Both the position numbers and the translations under genes were made by a program. From positions 33,257 to 97,256 of the forward strand of contig JBMNOP010000013.1 of the NCBI GenBank assembly GCA_050943135.1: a stretch of DNA of 64,000 nt, read 5' to 3'. The stretch's first letter is position 1. Every line of letters begins with the position of its first letter. Positions 16,495-25,360 of the stretch are shown here, one piece after another. The notes below the pieces were generated by a model, which saw nothing but the letters and a program-made list of their open reading frames with translations, made no database searches and had not been told where the DNA came from. The DNA is from RUG695 sp050943135 (GTDB lineage: Bacteria > Planctomycetota > Planctomycetia > Pirellulales > Thermoguttaceae).

Positions 16495-17319
16495 TCAGTG
16501 TGAGAGCTCGTCGATAATACGTTGCACCCTTTTCTCTAAACGCTGGTCGATCATTCCGACCGGGCTCTCGACGATACACCCGCCTTGGGTAATTCGCGGA
16601 TCTTCGAGAATCTCGACCAGGGTGATTTGAGAGAATTCTTTCAGAAGAGCCTCGACCGAGGGTCGGAGTTCTTTCAGGTCGTCCGGGTTCATCTGGATCT
16701 TGATCGAGGTACAACCGATGGCCAGCTCCAGCGCCTCGCGCAAAAGTCCGAGTGTAACATCCTTTATCTGCGGTAGTTCTCGGGCGATGGCCTGGTGTGC
16801 GATCACCGCGGCAATCTGGAGGATATTCTTCTCCCAATAAGAAAGGAGTTGCTCGCGTGCGCTGCTGAGTTCGTCGACCAGTTTGCCGAAGAGTGGCTCT
16901 TTCGAATCGGACCATTGGCGTAGTTTTTCTTCCCGAACCCGGGCAAAGTCATGTTCCCAATTTTCCTGTGCACTCTTTCTTCCTTCGGCCAGACCGTCTT
17001 CGCGGCCGGCGGCAAGTCCTTCCTGATAACCCTGATCCCATCCGTCGTTGCTGTTCCGTTTCTCGAGATTTTGTTCCCGACGCTCAAGTTCGGCGGCCCG
17101 TCGCTCGAGTTCGTTCCGTAGCGTGTTTAACTCTTCCTCTTTTTTTTGAAGTGCCAATTCGGCATCCTGCCGGTAACGGTCGATTTGCCCGCGTGCCGTC
17201 TCGGTGATCCGGGCCGCCTCTTCCCGAAGTGTTTCCGACGGATTGTCCGAACCGCTGCGAGAGAGGTGTCTCATCGGAAATGGGCGAAGCCCGTCTGCGT
17301 TCTCATCTGTATAGCCCAT
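16495..17319 (-). CDS. fliH: FliH/YscL-like stator protein of the export ATPase
   Basis: A 274-residue protein. Residues about 28-95 are a long charged coiled coil (RRAAELERREQNLEKR), followed by a Gly-spaced GYQEGLAAGREDGLAEGRK stretch typical of FliH, and a C-terminal domain similar to FliH/V-ATPase E subunits (IAAVIAHQAIARELPQIKD, then GGCIVESPVGMIDQRLEKR). FliH dimers bind and restrain FliI. The ATG at 17319 has no clear ribosome-binding site; ATG 17274 is the alternative. It follows the fliF gene by 41 bases in the same transcript. Confidence 0.8.
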   Translation of the reverse strand: MGYTDENADGLRPFPMRHLSRSGSDNPSETLREEAARITETARGQIDRYRQDAELALQKKEEELNTLRNELERRAAELERREQNLEKRNSNDGWDQGYQEGLAAGREDGLAEGRKSAQENWEHDFARVREEKLRQWSDSKEPLFGKLVDELSSAREQLLSYWEKNILQIAAVIAHQAIARELPQIKDVTLGLLREALELAIGCTSIKIQMNPDDLKELRPSVEALLKEFSQITLVEILEDPRITQGGCIVESPVGMIDQRLEKRVQRIIDELSH

Positions 17320-17360
17320 AAATATTTTTATTTCTTATCTTCACTCCGAAAATTTTTCGG

Positions 17361-19481
17361 TCAGACATCCTTGCTGCCGACAATGCCGAGACTTTCACGC
17401 AACGACGTTTCGACCTTCGTGACAATCTCTTCTTCGGGTTCACCCGATTGGTGTATTCGCTTTTCGACTTCCGCCCGAAGACGGTTGGCGAGTACGTCGA
17501 GTACACGTGCTCGGTTCGTTTCAGACGCACAGCGTGCGATCAGTGCGATGACCTGTGGCCGCTGTTTGCTCAGAAGCTCCCGCAATTCTTCGGAATCGAG
17601 TTCACTGAGAAAGGAGAAGCGATCCGGGATCGTTTTTGAACTATACGATTCTTCGGCGTCATAGGAGAAGAGGTCCTCGGAGATTCCACTTTCCGTTTCC
17701 GAGACGCGGAAATGAGGTCTGTCAATATGTGAGGAATCGGAGTCGACCCGAAAATCTCTTGGGGTGCCGTCTTTCGTGTCCGCCGAAAAGAAGTTTTCGT
17801 GCAACTTCCCAGCTGCGGAAGGCGTGATGGTTTCTTCGCCCGCGTCGTCATCTTTGTCGGAGAAGGAGGCGTCGTGCAAATCTTCCGCGTCCAATTCATC
17901 GAAGATCTTACGTAATTCCGCTTCCTTCATTTTCTGTCGGTCGGTGCGCGGTTCTTCTCCGATTTCCGACACGGCCTGCTTTAAAGGTCTCGACGGTTCC
18001 GGAACGTCCACGCTTTTTTCGGACTGCGGGGCGACCTTTGCTCGAACGGTATCGGCCGATTCCGTCTCCGGCTGCGAGACATTTTGTTTCTTAGCATTCC
18101 CCCCGGACCGGAAGAAGACCAGGGCGGTGAGCGCGATTCCGACCACGAACGCTAAGATCGGTAGAAAATATTTGCTCAGGGGACCGGTCATCCATTCGTG
18201 GAGTATCGCCGTCAGATCGTTCGGTGCTTCGGCCGATTCCTCGTTTGGAGACTCAACAAGAAGGGAGACGCCCCCGATGATTTCCGATCCCGAGGTTTTC
18301 GGTTCCGGGTTCTCCGGAACGGGACGATAGACCCGCTCTTCGTCCGAAAGGTCGGTGTAGAGGGAAATATCGATACTTCGGGTTTCCCCATCGTCATCCC
18401 CGAGCGTCGGCATTACCACCGCGGCGGTTTGACGCATTTGGGAGAGGATCTCGCGCTTTTTTTCTTCAAAGCGGGACTTTCTCTCTTCGGGGGAGTCGGT
18501 CTCTGCGTCCGAAAGACGGCGAATGTAACTTTCCGGCACCGCAATCGAGACGGCAATCGTTTGGGGCACGAATCGAATTTCCGTTTCCGGAACCGCCGCG
18601 ATATCTGTTTCGTCGCGAAATTCCAAGCCGATCGGCCGGCGTGCTGCGGTGGTTGGGGTAACGTCGGGTTCTTTTTCGGTGCGGACCGCTTCGAGTCCGA
18701 CAGCTGTTGTTACACGTAGGTTCGGAATATAGCCGAATGCTTCCCGAAATTTGGCCGACCAGAGGTTTTCGAGACGAGCTTCTTCCATTGCGTGCGACGA
18801 GCTGTCGAATCTGCCGACGCTCCCCTCGGTTCCGAGCCAGGAACGGCCGCTGACGGTATCGATGATCGAGATGTCGTTATTGTCGGTAATTCCCAGATGG
18901 TGACGCGACGCAACGGTGATGGAAGAGATCAACTCCGGTGTGATGGAACAGCTTTCTTTCGGTGTGATCGAAATTGCCGCAGTAACGACCGTTTTCGGGT
19001 AGAGCCCCGACTGCTCCCGTCGGGAATGAGGCCCGACACTAGCCGATTCGATCTGGTGAAATGATTCGAGCGTCTTTTCCAACTGCCGTGCACTCGAATA
19101 AAGGTCACGGAGTTTTGTTCGGCTTTCCGATTCAAAGGCGCTGATTTCATTGAGGGCGTTTTGCTTGAGCGCGCTCGGTTTTTGTGGAAGTGCCTGGTTT
19201 TCTCCCAGAACCTTTTCGTATTCCCCTCGACGTGCGGTGGGAACCCAAAGACAATTGTCACTCCATCGGTAATCGGTCAGACCGGCCTTGACAAGCGCCG
19301 CCGCAGCCAATCTTTGATCTTCCCGGTCATAGGTCCAGCCGCCGAACACCGGAGTCTGTTGCGACTCTTCCCCACGATGAGAGATGCGATCGGCCAGAAA
19401 GTAGACTCCCGCCGCCAAGATACCCGCCACGGTCAAAATCAAAAGTAAACGGTTTCCGCTCAGAGAGCCAGTCTTTTTCAT
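17361..19481 (-). CDS. fliF: FliF-like MS-ring protein with a FliG-like C-terminal segment
   Basis: A 706-residue membrane protein. TM1 is at about 10-28. A ring-building YscJ/FliF domain follows (GGWTYDREDQRLAAAALVKA), then a FliF C-domain with VTAAISITPKESCSIT. TM2 is at about 434-455. The cytoplasmic tail is acidic and low-complexity until about 610, then DRFSFLSELDSEELRELL and KQRPQVIALI, which read like the FliG middle domain (compare its EHPQ motif); this covers about 614-672. The export ring protein is thus probably fused to part of the switch protein FliG, which is a sequence-pattern inference. ATG 19481 lies 36 bases after a strong promoter; the upstream residues of the open frame are untranslated leader. 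Confidence 0.82.
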   Translation of the reverse strand: MKKTGSLSGNRLLLILTVAGILAAGVYFLADRISHRGEESQQTPVFGGWTYDREDQRLAAAALVKAGLTDYRWSDNCLWVPTARRGEYEKVLGENQALPQKPSALKQNALNEISAFESESRTKLRDLYSSARQLEKTLESFHQIESASVGPHSRREQSGLYPKTVVTAAISITPKESCSITPELISSITVASRHHLGITDNNDISIIDTVSGRSWLGTEGSVGRFDSSSHAMEEARLENLWSAKFREAFGYIPNLRVTTAVGLEAVRTEKEPDVTPTTAARRPIGLEFRDETDIAAVPETEIRFVPQTIAVSIAVPESYIRRLSDAETDSPEERKSRFEEKKREILSQMRQTAAVVMPTLGDDDGETRSIDISLYTDLSDEERVYRPVPENPEPKTSGSEIIGGVSLLVESPNEESAEAPNDLTAILHEWMTGPLSKYFLPILAFVVGIALTALVFFRSGGNAKKQNVSQPETESADTVRAKVAPQSEKSVDVPEPSRPLKQAVSEIGEEPRTDRQKMKEAELRKIFDELDAEDLHDASFSDKDDDAGEETITPSAAGKLHENFFSADTKDGTPRDFRVDSDSSHIDRPHFRVSETESGISEDLFSYDAEESYSSKTIPDRFSFLSELDSEELRELLSKQRPQVIALIARCASETNRARVLDVLANRLRAEVEKRIHQSGEPEEEIVTKVETSLRESLGIVGSKDV

Positions 19482-19523
19482 AACACACAATTCCGCATAG
19501 TTTCGGTGGAAAACGGTTGCGGA

Positions 19524-19552
19524 ATCATAAAGAATTCGCCTTTTGGCGTCAA
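19524..19552 (-). promoter_or_regulatory. Promoter for fliF-fliH
   Basis: Minus-strand TTGACG (19552-19547), 17-base spacer, TATGAT (19529-19524). Both boxes match consensus at five of six positions. It separates this unit from tsaE upstream. Confidence 0.65.
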
Positions 19553-19709
19553 CGGGAAGTTTTTGTCTTTGCCCTTCTCGTTCCCTAAAACGCTCCTTCA
19601 TTTCGAGACGGGATTCGTGAAAACGGTGAACCACTCGATGGAAGAAAAGGTTTTTTCGAAAGAGAAGGGTATCGGTTCGTCGCCCCATCCGTCGGTTTTC
19701 CGGAGAGGA

Positions 19710-20189
19710 TCAGGCGAGTTTTTCCCGAAGCGTATTTAAGACGGAGGGTGGAAAATTGCCGTGGGGAGTCAGTTCAAACTGCCGTGCCGACGGGCTGAGT
19801 ATAGTGATGACGATATCGAGTCGATCCGGGGGAAGGGCCTCGGCGAAACGGTCTCCCCACTCGACGAACGACAGACCGTCCCCGTCGAAGTATTCGTCGG
19901 GACCAAGCTCAAAAAACTCATCGGCGTCTTTCAGACGATACGTATCGAAATGGTAGACGGGTATTTGCCCTGATCTATATTCCTTGATCAGAACGAACGT
20001 GGGACTGGCTGTCTGACCGTCGGGGACCCCCAATCGGCGGGCGACTGCCGAGGTCAGGCAGGTTTTCCCCGCACCGAGGGGTCCGATCAGACTGACCACG
20101 CTCCCAATCGGGAGTGTGTCGGCCAGGGCCTCGCCCAGTCGTCGGGTTCCGCTTTCATCGTGGACATTATACAGGAAACGGTCGGTCAT
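19710..20189 (-). CDS. tsaE: tRNA threonylcarbamoyladenosine biosynthesis ATPase TsaE
   Basis: A 159-residue P-loop protein required, with TsaB, TsaC/Sua5 and TsaD, for the t6A37 modification of ANN-decoding tRNAs. Walker A GPLGAGKT lies near residue 36, with SPTFVLIKEYRSG, YHFDTYRL and FVEWGDRF all conserved. Its ATG overlaps the bamA stop (TAATG), which indicates translational coupling. The pairing with an outer-membrane gene is probably positional rather than functional. Confidence 0.93.
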   Translation of the reverse strand: MTDRFLYNVHDESGTRRLGEALADTLPIGSVVSLIGPLGAGKTCLTSAVARRLGVPDGQTASPTFVLIKEYRSGQIPVYHFDTYRLKDADEFFELGPDEYFDGDGLSFVEWGDRFAEALPPDRLDIVITILSPSARQFELTPHGNFPPSVLNTLREKLA

Positions 20190-23100
20190 TAACGGCTTCC
20201 TTGGATACTGAAACTGAATATCTCCTTTTCGTCGGCATCGTTTTTGACGACCGGGAAGGCGAAGTCGAGCGCCAGCGGTGCCGGTCCGAGCATCGGAATC
20301 GAAATTCGCATCCCGATACCGGGTGCAACGCGGTAGGTGTCCCAGCTGTCGATCGATTTGGTTACGATACCGGTATCCAGAAAGAAGGCAAGCTGGAACT
20401 CGTCTCCGCCGGAGACCGGAACCAAAAGTTCGGCCGAGTTATAGAACTCGAAATTACCGCCGATCCCGACATGGGTGTTATTATAACGAGGACTCACCTC
20501 ACGATACTCAAATCCGCGGAGGTTCTGATATCCACCCCCGAAGTAACGGTCGTAGATCGGGGTCTCGTCGCCCGTCCAGCCGGCGGCCGAACGCAGACCG
20601 AGAACCATACGCCCAGAACCGTCGATGCGACGGTGTATGGTAAAATAGGTGCGTCCGTCGACCGAAAGGCGCGGATAGTGGTACGAACCCAGAATGTACT
20701 CCGCACCCCCGTCGATGACCGATCCTTCCGACGGCAGGTAGGGATGGTTGCGTGTATCGTAGCAACCGTTGAGTCCGAGGAGGAACTGCGAGTTGTTTCC
20801 GAGAACTTCGTTGATGTCAGGGACGAATGTGACCCGCGGGTTATGAATCTTGATGTTGTACGCACCGGCATTGAATGTGGTCGAGAAGCGCGGGGTCCAC
20901 TGACGACCGAATCGCAACTCACCGCCATAACGTGAGTCGTCCCAGTTGTCGTAGTAACGGTCGGCGTAGAGCCCCGTGACCCCGAAGTTGAAGTTGGTAT
21001 CAAAAATGTAGGGAACATCCCACGAAACCGAGTAACGAGAGTAATATTTTCCCGGCGAGGCCTCAGCACGGAAGATCTGCCCGCCCCCGCGGAACGCGTC
21101 AGCCCAACCGTCACAGCGCCAGAACGCTGTCGGCCATTTCATCATGTCGAAATTCCGCTCGGTGAAACTGACGTTTCCGACAAGCCCATAGTTCGAGTTG
21201 ACCCCGATCGATGCCTGGAACATGCCGGTACGTCCTTCCATCACACTGGCGACGACCGTTGCGTCGCGGACCGGTTCTTCTCCGGTTGTGTAATCGCTCC
21301 AAGGACGGCCGTCGAGGGCCGGCTGTTCGGTGGAACCCGGAAAGACCGAGTCGCGGCCGGTGGCGTCGAATCCCGGTGCAGACGATCCGACCGTTGTCGA
21401 ACTATAGATTCCTGTGGTCGGCGGGGGCGCTTGCATAATTGCTGTATCGCGATCGCTGTACGCACCGTTGTTATACATTGAAGTATCGCTGTAGATATTT
21501 TCGCCGGAAGCGCCGCCCCCCTGATATCCGATGTAATCGGAACCGTTCCATGCGTTTGAGCGCGGTTGCGAAGGAGTGGTGTCGGCGAATCCCGTCGGAA
21601 CCCGTACCGACTGCCCGCGAATCATCGCCCCAGCACCGGCGGTAAAATCGACCAATTTTTCGTTGGCTTCTTGTGCGGCATCGACAACCTGGAACCCCGG
21701 GTCAAAATCCCCGGTCGGAGAATCGTTCGCCAAGACGCGATTTGCCGATACTGTGCGGCTCGGTGCGGTTGCTTCCTTTTTCTTCAGGCCGAACACAGAG
21801 GTCGTCTCCGGCATCTGGCCGAGGATTTTCTGTTCGACCGGTTCTTTCGGCGCGTCCCCCGATTTATCTTTCTTCGATTCTTCACGGTGTTCGTTAGAAC
21901 GTTCCGCAGTCCGTTCGATGCGTTGGAATGTCTTGGGGCCTTTTGCGTCGGTTTCGGCAAAATAGAGGTTTTCGGTTTCGGGCACGATCGAGACGGTCGG
22001 CAGGGGCCCTTCCGACGGCTTGTCGTTGAAGTATCCGCTCCGTTTAAGGTTGTTTTCGCTGCTCTTGATTTTCTTGTTGTCGAGAACCTGTCCCGGTGCG
22101 AAGTCGAGCATATTCATCACGACCGAAGCCTTGGTGCGCGACTCTTCCCCCTCGTAGCGAATCTGGATATCTTTGACGCGATAACGGTAATCTTCCTTGA
22201 TGTCGTAACGCAGGTCGATCATCCCTTCGTCTTCAGTGAAGATTTGGGTACGTTGGATATCGGCCAACACGTAGCCTTGCTCACCGTAGGCGTATTTCAG
22301 AGCGATGCGGTCCGCTTCCAGATCGTTGAAGTTGTATTCACTTCCCGGCTTGACTTTAAGTTTGCTCCGGAGTTCTTCGGACGGAATAACCCTGTTTCCC
22401 TCAAAGAGGAAATTACGAATCTTGTACCGCGGCCCTTCGTCGATCACGTATCTTACCGTGATCCACTCGTTGAGTTGATTGAAAAAGGTAAACTGATTCC
22501 CGACTTCGAACTCACGGTCAATCTTGGCGTCGAAACAGCCGAGATTCCGATAGTACTCCAGAAGTTTCGCCACATCCTCATCGAGTCGCTCCCGAGAGAA
22601 TTCCCCTCCGATGAGATAGAGAAAACCGGGTTTTGCGGAAACGAGGCTCTTCAGACGAGCACTGCTGACCAGAGAGTTCCCCACAAAGGTCGTCTCGCGA
22701 ACCCGCTGCTTGATGCCTTCGTTGATCAGGTAGACCACCCCGACATCGGTCGGACGGTCGCCAACGAGGACCTCAACGTACGGTTCGTTGAGGCCCTTCG
22801 ATTTGTAGAGCTCCGCGATCCGGATTCGGCCGTTTTCGACGTCATACGGATCCATACGGGTCTCTCCTCGTTTCATGTTCAGTTCTTCGAGGATCTCGGT
22901 CTTTGACATTTTCCGGTTGCCGATCACTTTGATATACTTGATCTTGCGCAAAGGAGTAAAATCGAAGTTGACGATGACCTTGTCCGGCTCGTCGGGAACA
23001 AGCGTCGTCGACACGACCACATCGACATACTGTTTCGTTTGCAGAAGTCGGCGTTTATCTTCTTCGAGAACCTGCTGACTGAACGAGTTGCCGATCTTTG

Positions 23101-23638
23101 TTTTGATCAGATTGTTGAACCGCGTGATCGGCATTTCCATCCCCTCTGAGCAGTAAATGTTCGAGACGATCCGGTTTTCCGGGTCATCGTCGGACTTCTT
23201 TTGACCGGATGCGGGTAGCTCGGGATATTCTTCGGAGAGAAGTTGGGGCGGGTTGCTTAAAAAGCCGGGGATTTTGTCTGGCGAGGAGTCGGGAAGGTCA
23301 GCGGCCGTCTTGCCGAGGATTTCCGAGCGGATTGATTCGGCAGTTGTTTCGCTGTTGAGCGAAAGATCGGGAATCCAATCGTCGCCGGTGTCGATCGGAA
23401 GACCTTTGCCGTCGCGACCCAGAACGTAGCCGGGCGAGGTTTCGGCGATCCCGTCGATATCTTGCATCGAGACGCCGGCGACCTCTTCGGGGGTCAGAAT
23501 CATTTTTCTGTCGGCGGCACAGGCAGACTTTTCGCGTGTCGAAATCATCATTCCCATTGCCGGAAAAATAAGCGTAACGACGACCAACGCCGGTTTCCAC
23601 AGCTGATTTTTCCTGATCATCCGACCCAAAAGCGGCAT
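20189..23638 (-). CDS. bamA: Outer membrane protein assembly factor BamA (Omp85)
   Basis: An 1149-residue Omp85 protein that folds beta-barrel proteins into the outer membrane. It has a signal segment (about 13-40), then POTRA-type repeats from about 160 to 545 (for example IKVIGNRKMSKTEILEEL and FEGNRVIPSEELRSKLKV), and a C-terminal 16-strand barrel from about 800 (GGYQNLRGFEYREVSPR). Between them is a long low-complexity Gly/Ser/Thr-rich linker (about 545-800) not found in E. coli BamA. The extreme C-terminus, FSFSIQGSR, lacks the usual terminal aromatic residue. AAGGA six bases before the ATG fixes the start. Confidence 0.92.
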   Translation of the reverse strand: MPLLGRMIRKNQLWKPALVVVTLIFPAMGMMISTREKSACAADRKMILTPEEVAGVSMQDIDGIAETSPGYVLGRDGKGLPIDTGDDWIPDLSLNSETTAESIRSEILGKTAADLPDSSPDKIPGFLSNPPQLLSEEYPELPASGQKKSDDDPENRIVSNIYCSEGMEMPITRFNNLIKTKIGNSFSQQVLEEDKRRLLQTKQYVDVVVSTTLVPDEPDKVIVNFDFTPLRKIKYIKVIGNRKMSKTEILEELNMKRGETRMDPYDVENGRIRIAELYKSKGLNEPYVEVLVGDRPTDVGVVYLINEGIKQRVRETTFVGNSLVSSARLKSLVSAKPGFLYLIGGEFSRERLDEDVAKLLEYYRNLGCFDAKIDREFEVGNQFTFFNQLNEWITVRYVIDEGPRYKIRNFLFEGNRVIPSEELRSKLKVKPGSEYNFNDLEADRIALKYAYGEQGYVLADIQRTQIFTEDEGMIDLRYDIKEDYRYRVKDIQIRYEGEESRTKASVVMNMLDFAPGQVLDNKKIKSSENNLKRSGYFNDKPSEGPLPTVSIVPETENLYFAETDAKGPKTFQRIERTAERSNEHREESKKDKSGDAPKEPVEQKILGQMPETTSVFGLKKKEATAPSRTVSANRVLANDSPTGDFDPGFQVVDAAQEANEKLVDFTAGAGAMIRGQSVRVPTGFADTTPSQPRSNAWNGSDYIGYQGGGASGENIYSDTSMYNNGAYSDRDTAIMQAPPPTTGIYSSTTVGSSAPGFDATGRDSVFPGSTEQPALDGRPWSDYTTGEEPVRDATVVASVMEGRTGMFQASIGVNSNYGLVGNVSFTERNFDMMKWPTAFWRCDGWADAFRGGGQIFRAEASPGKYYSRYSVSWDVPYIFDTNFNFGVTGLYADRYYDNWDDSRYGGELRFGRQWTPRFSTTFNAGAYNIKIHNPRVTFVPDINEVLGNNSQFLLGLNGCYDTRNHPYLPSEGSVIDGGAEYILGSYHYPRLSVDGRTYFTIHRRIDGSGRMVLGLRSAAGWTGDETPIYDRYFGGGYQNLRGFEYREVSPRYNNTHVGIGGNFEFYNSAELLVPVSGGDEFQLAFFLDTGIVTKSIDSWDTYRVAPGIGMRISIPMLGPAPLALDFAFPVVKNDADEKEIFSFSIQGSR

Positions 23639-23863
23639 AAACGTCCTTGAAGCACATCACTAACGGGAGACAATTTCCCTTGAAAGTAACAATCGGCGTG
23701 GAGATTACAGTTTTCCACGCTTCCTAACAAGGTCTATTTTTCGAATAGGTGTTCTTCTTCCGTTTCTCTTACGGAGTTTTTCGACCGAGACGATTTTTCG
23801 GCACTTTATTCGCGGAATAAGGTAGAATAGTAGAGAGAGGGGGAGTGTCAGGGAGAGAAATGA

Positions 23864-24853
23864 ATGGGTGACTTTACCGGTTCAACGGGAAAAACCAAAT
23901 CGCGGCGCCGTCGGCTTGTTCCACAGCGCGACTCGATTCGGGTTGACCGGAATGAAATGAAAAGCCGGTTTTTGGAATACATCGGGCACGAGTGTGGACT
24001 GACCCGGAACACACAAGATGCTTACTGTCGCGATATCGAGTATTTCTTCCACTGGCTTGGAGATCGGGTTTTGATCGACCTGACCCTTTCCGATTTTCTG
24101 ATCTACCTCGATTCGCTCCGCGGCGAGGGCCGCTCTCCGTCTACCTGTGCCCGTCATCTGGTCTCGTTGCGCGCTTTCTACAACTGGCTACAACTCGAAG
24201 GGGTGATCAAAAAGAATTTAACGGCCCTTCTCGAAAGCCCGAAACTCTGGGAGCGGATTCCGTCGGTGCTGACATTGCGTCAGGTCGATCGACTTCTGAG
24301 CGCCCCGGTTTCGGATCGGGACCGCAACTGGCTTCGTGACCGTGCCATCCTTGAAATGTTTTACGCTACCGGTTGCCGCGCTTCCGAGATCGCCTCGCTC
24401 ACCCTTGGTGACTATCAGCCGCAGGAAGGCTTCTGCCGTTGCCTTGGTAAAGGGAACAAAGAGCGGATGGTTCCGCTCGGGGAAGGGGCGGTCACGGCCT
24501 GCGCCGCCTGGCTGGTGCAGCGTGCCGAGATTTTGAGAAACATCGGAAAACTTCCTTTGAGGGGGGAGGATGCGCGGCTCCCTCTTTTCTTGACCCGTAC
24601 GGGAAAACCTCTCCGACGTGAGGCTCTTTGGGAACTTGTGAAAAAATACGCATTGCGCGTCGGCGCACCCGCTTCGGTCAGCCCACACTCGCTTCGCCAT
24701 AGTTTTGCAACCCATCTGCTTGCCGGGGGGACCGATATCCGAATAGTCCAGGAACTTCTTGGGCACGCATCGATTCAGACGACACAGCAATACACACATG
24801 TCGATTTTTGCCGGATGAGGTCGATTCACGAGAAATTCCATCCCCGCTCCTGA
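23864..24853 (+). CDS. xerD: Tyrosine recombinase XerC/XerD
   Basis: A 329-residue site-specific recombinase that resolves chromosome dimers at dif. The N-terminal SAM-like core-binding domain contains NTQDAYCRDIEYFFHWL. The catalytic set is complete: Arg172 in ATGCRASE, Lys in GKGNKER, HSLRHSFATHLL, LLGHAS and the nucleophile Tyr310 in QQYTHVD. An N-terminal basic extension of about 30 residues precedes the domain; GGGAG eight bases upstream supports ATG 23864. No dif site or integrated element was recognised nearby, so this looks like the housekeeping enzyme. Confidence 0.92.
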   Translation: MGDFTGSTGKTKSRRRRLVPQRDSIRVDRNEMKSRFLEYIGHECGLTRNTQDAYCRDIEYFFHWLGDRVLIDLTLSDFLIYLDSLRGEGRSPSTCARHLVSLRAFYNWLQLEGVIKKNLTALLESPKLWERIPSVLTLRQVDRLLSAPVSDRDRNWLRDRAILEMFYATGCRASEIASLTLGDYQPQEGFCRCLGKGNKERMVPLGEGAVTACAAWLVQRAEILRNIGKLPLRGEDARLPLFLTRTGKPLRREALWELVKKYALRVGAPASVSPHSLRHSFATHLLAGGTDIRIVQELLGHASIQTTQQYTHVDFCRMRSIHEKFHPRS

Positions 24854-24858
24854 AGGAC

Positions 24859-24895
24859 ACGGGGCATTTTACGATGTGCCGTTCCAAAGTTTTTT
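24859..24895 (+). terminator. Possible terminator after xerD
   Basis: ACGGGGCA (24859-24866) can pair with TGTGCCGT (24875-24882) with one mismatch and one wobble, followed by a six-T run at 24890-24895. Confidence 0.4.
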
Positions 24896-24904
24896 CCGAA
24901 AGGG

Positions 24905-25360
24905 TCAGAACATCTTTTCCCGCCAGGCCGGATCGGTGAGGATGTTTCGCAAAAAGGGAGCGTTGCTCTCGAGCGCATCGGGATCGTCGACGAGCGCAAC
25001 GAGCGTCATCCAGAGGATTTCCTCGACCTCCGTCGGATCGAAGCGAAGCGACTCGGCCGAGCCGAGCAGATCGGCCCTAAACCAATCGAGATGCACGTGC
25101 CAGGGGGTAATGTTTTCCCAGACGCGACGCAGATCGGCGACCTGTCCGCCGATCTCTTCGAAAAATTCGCGCTTGGCGGCCTCTTCGGCAGTTTCGCCCG
25201 GTTTGATCTCTCCCCCCGGGAAACAGAGTCGGCGCGGCGCGATGACCCGGTCGGATCGCCGAATAACCAGATAGCGGCGCCGGAGTACTTCTTTTTCCTT
25301 GTCGTTGGGGTGTGCCGCGACAATGACGGCCCCCCATTTTTCGACCCCATCTGTTTTCAT
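24905..25360 (-). CDS. NUDIX hydrolase
   Basis: A 151-residue NUDIX enzyme that hydrolyses a nucleoside diphosphate linked to another group; the substrate is unknown. The Nudix box reads GGEIKPGETAEEAAKREFFE followed by EIGG (about residues 51-74). The ATG at 25360 overlaps the stop of the upstream gene as ATGA, so the two are translationally coupled and this start is preferred over GTG 25381. Last gene of the skp-lpxC-Gfo/Idh operon. Confidence 0.88.
   Translation of the reverse strand: MKTDGVEKWGAVIVAAHPNDKEKEVLRRRYLVIRRSDRVIAPRRLCFPGGEIKPGETAEEAAKREFFEEIGGQVADLRRVWENITPWHVHLDWFRADLLGSAESLRFDPTEVEEILWMTLVALVDDPDALESNAPFLRNILTDPAWREKMF

Noticed and set aside
21566..22906. Long plus-strand open frame (446 codons) opposite bamA
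   Set aside because: Composition is that of a reverse-complement shadow, and the POTRA domains of bamA occupy the same bases.
23820..23862. Promoter for xerD based on TAGAAT at 23823-23828
   Set aside because: No acceptable -35 hexamer lies 16-18 bases upstream.
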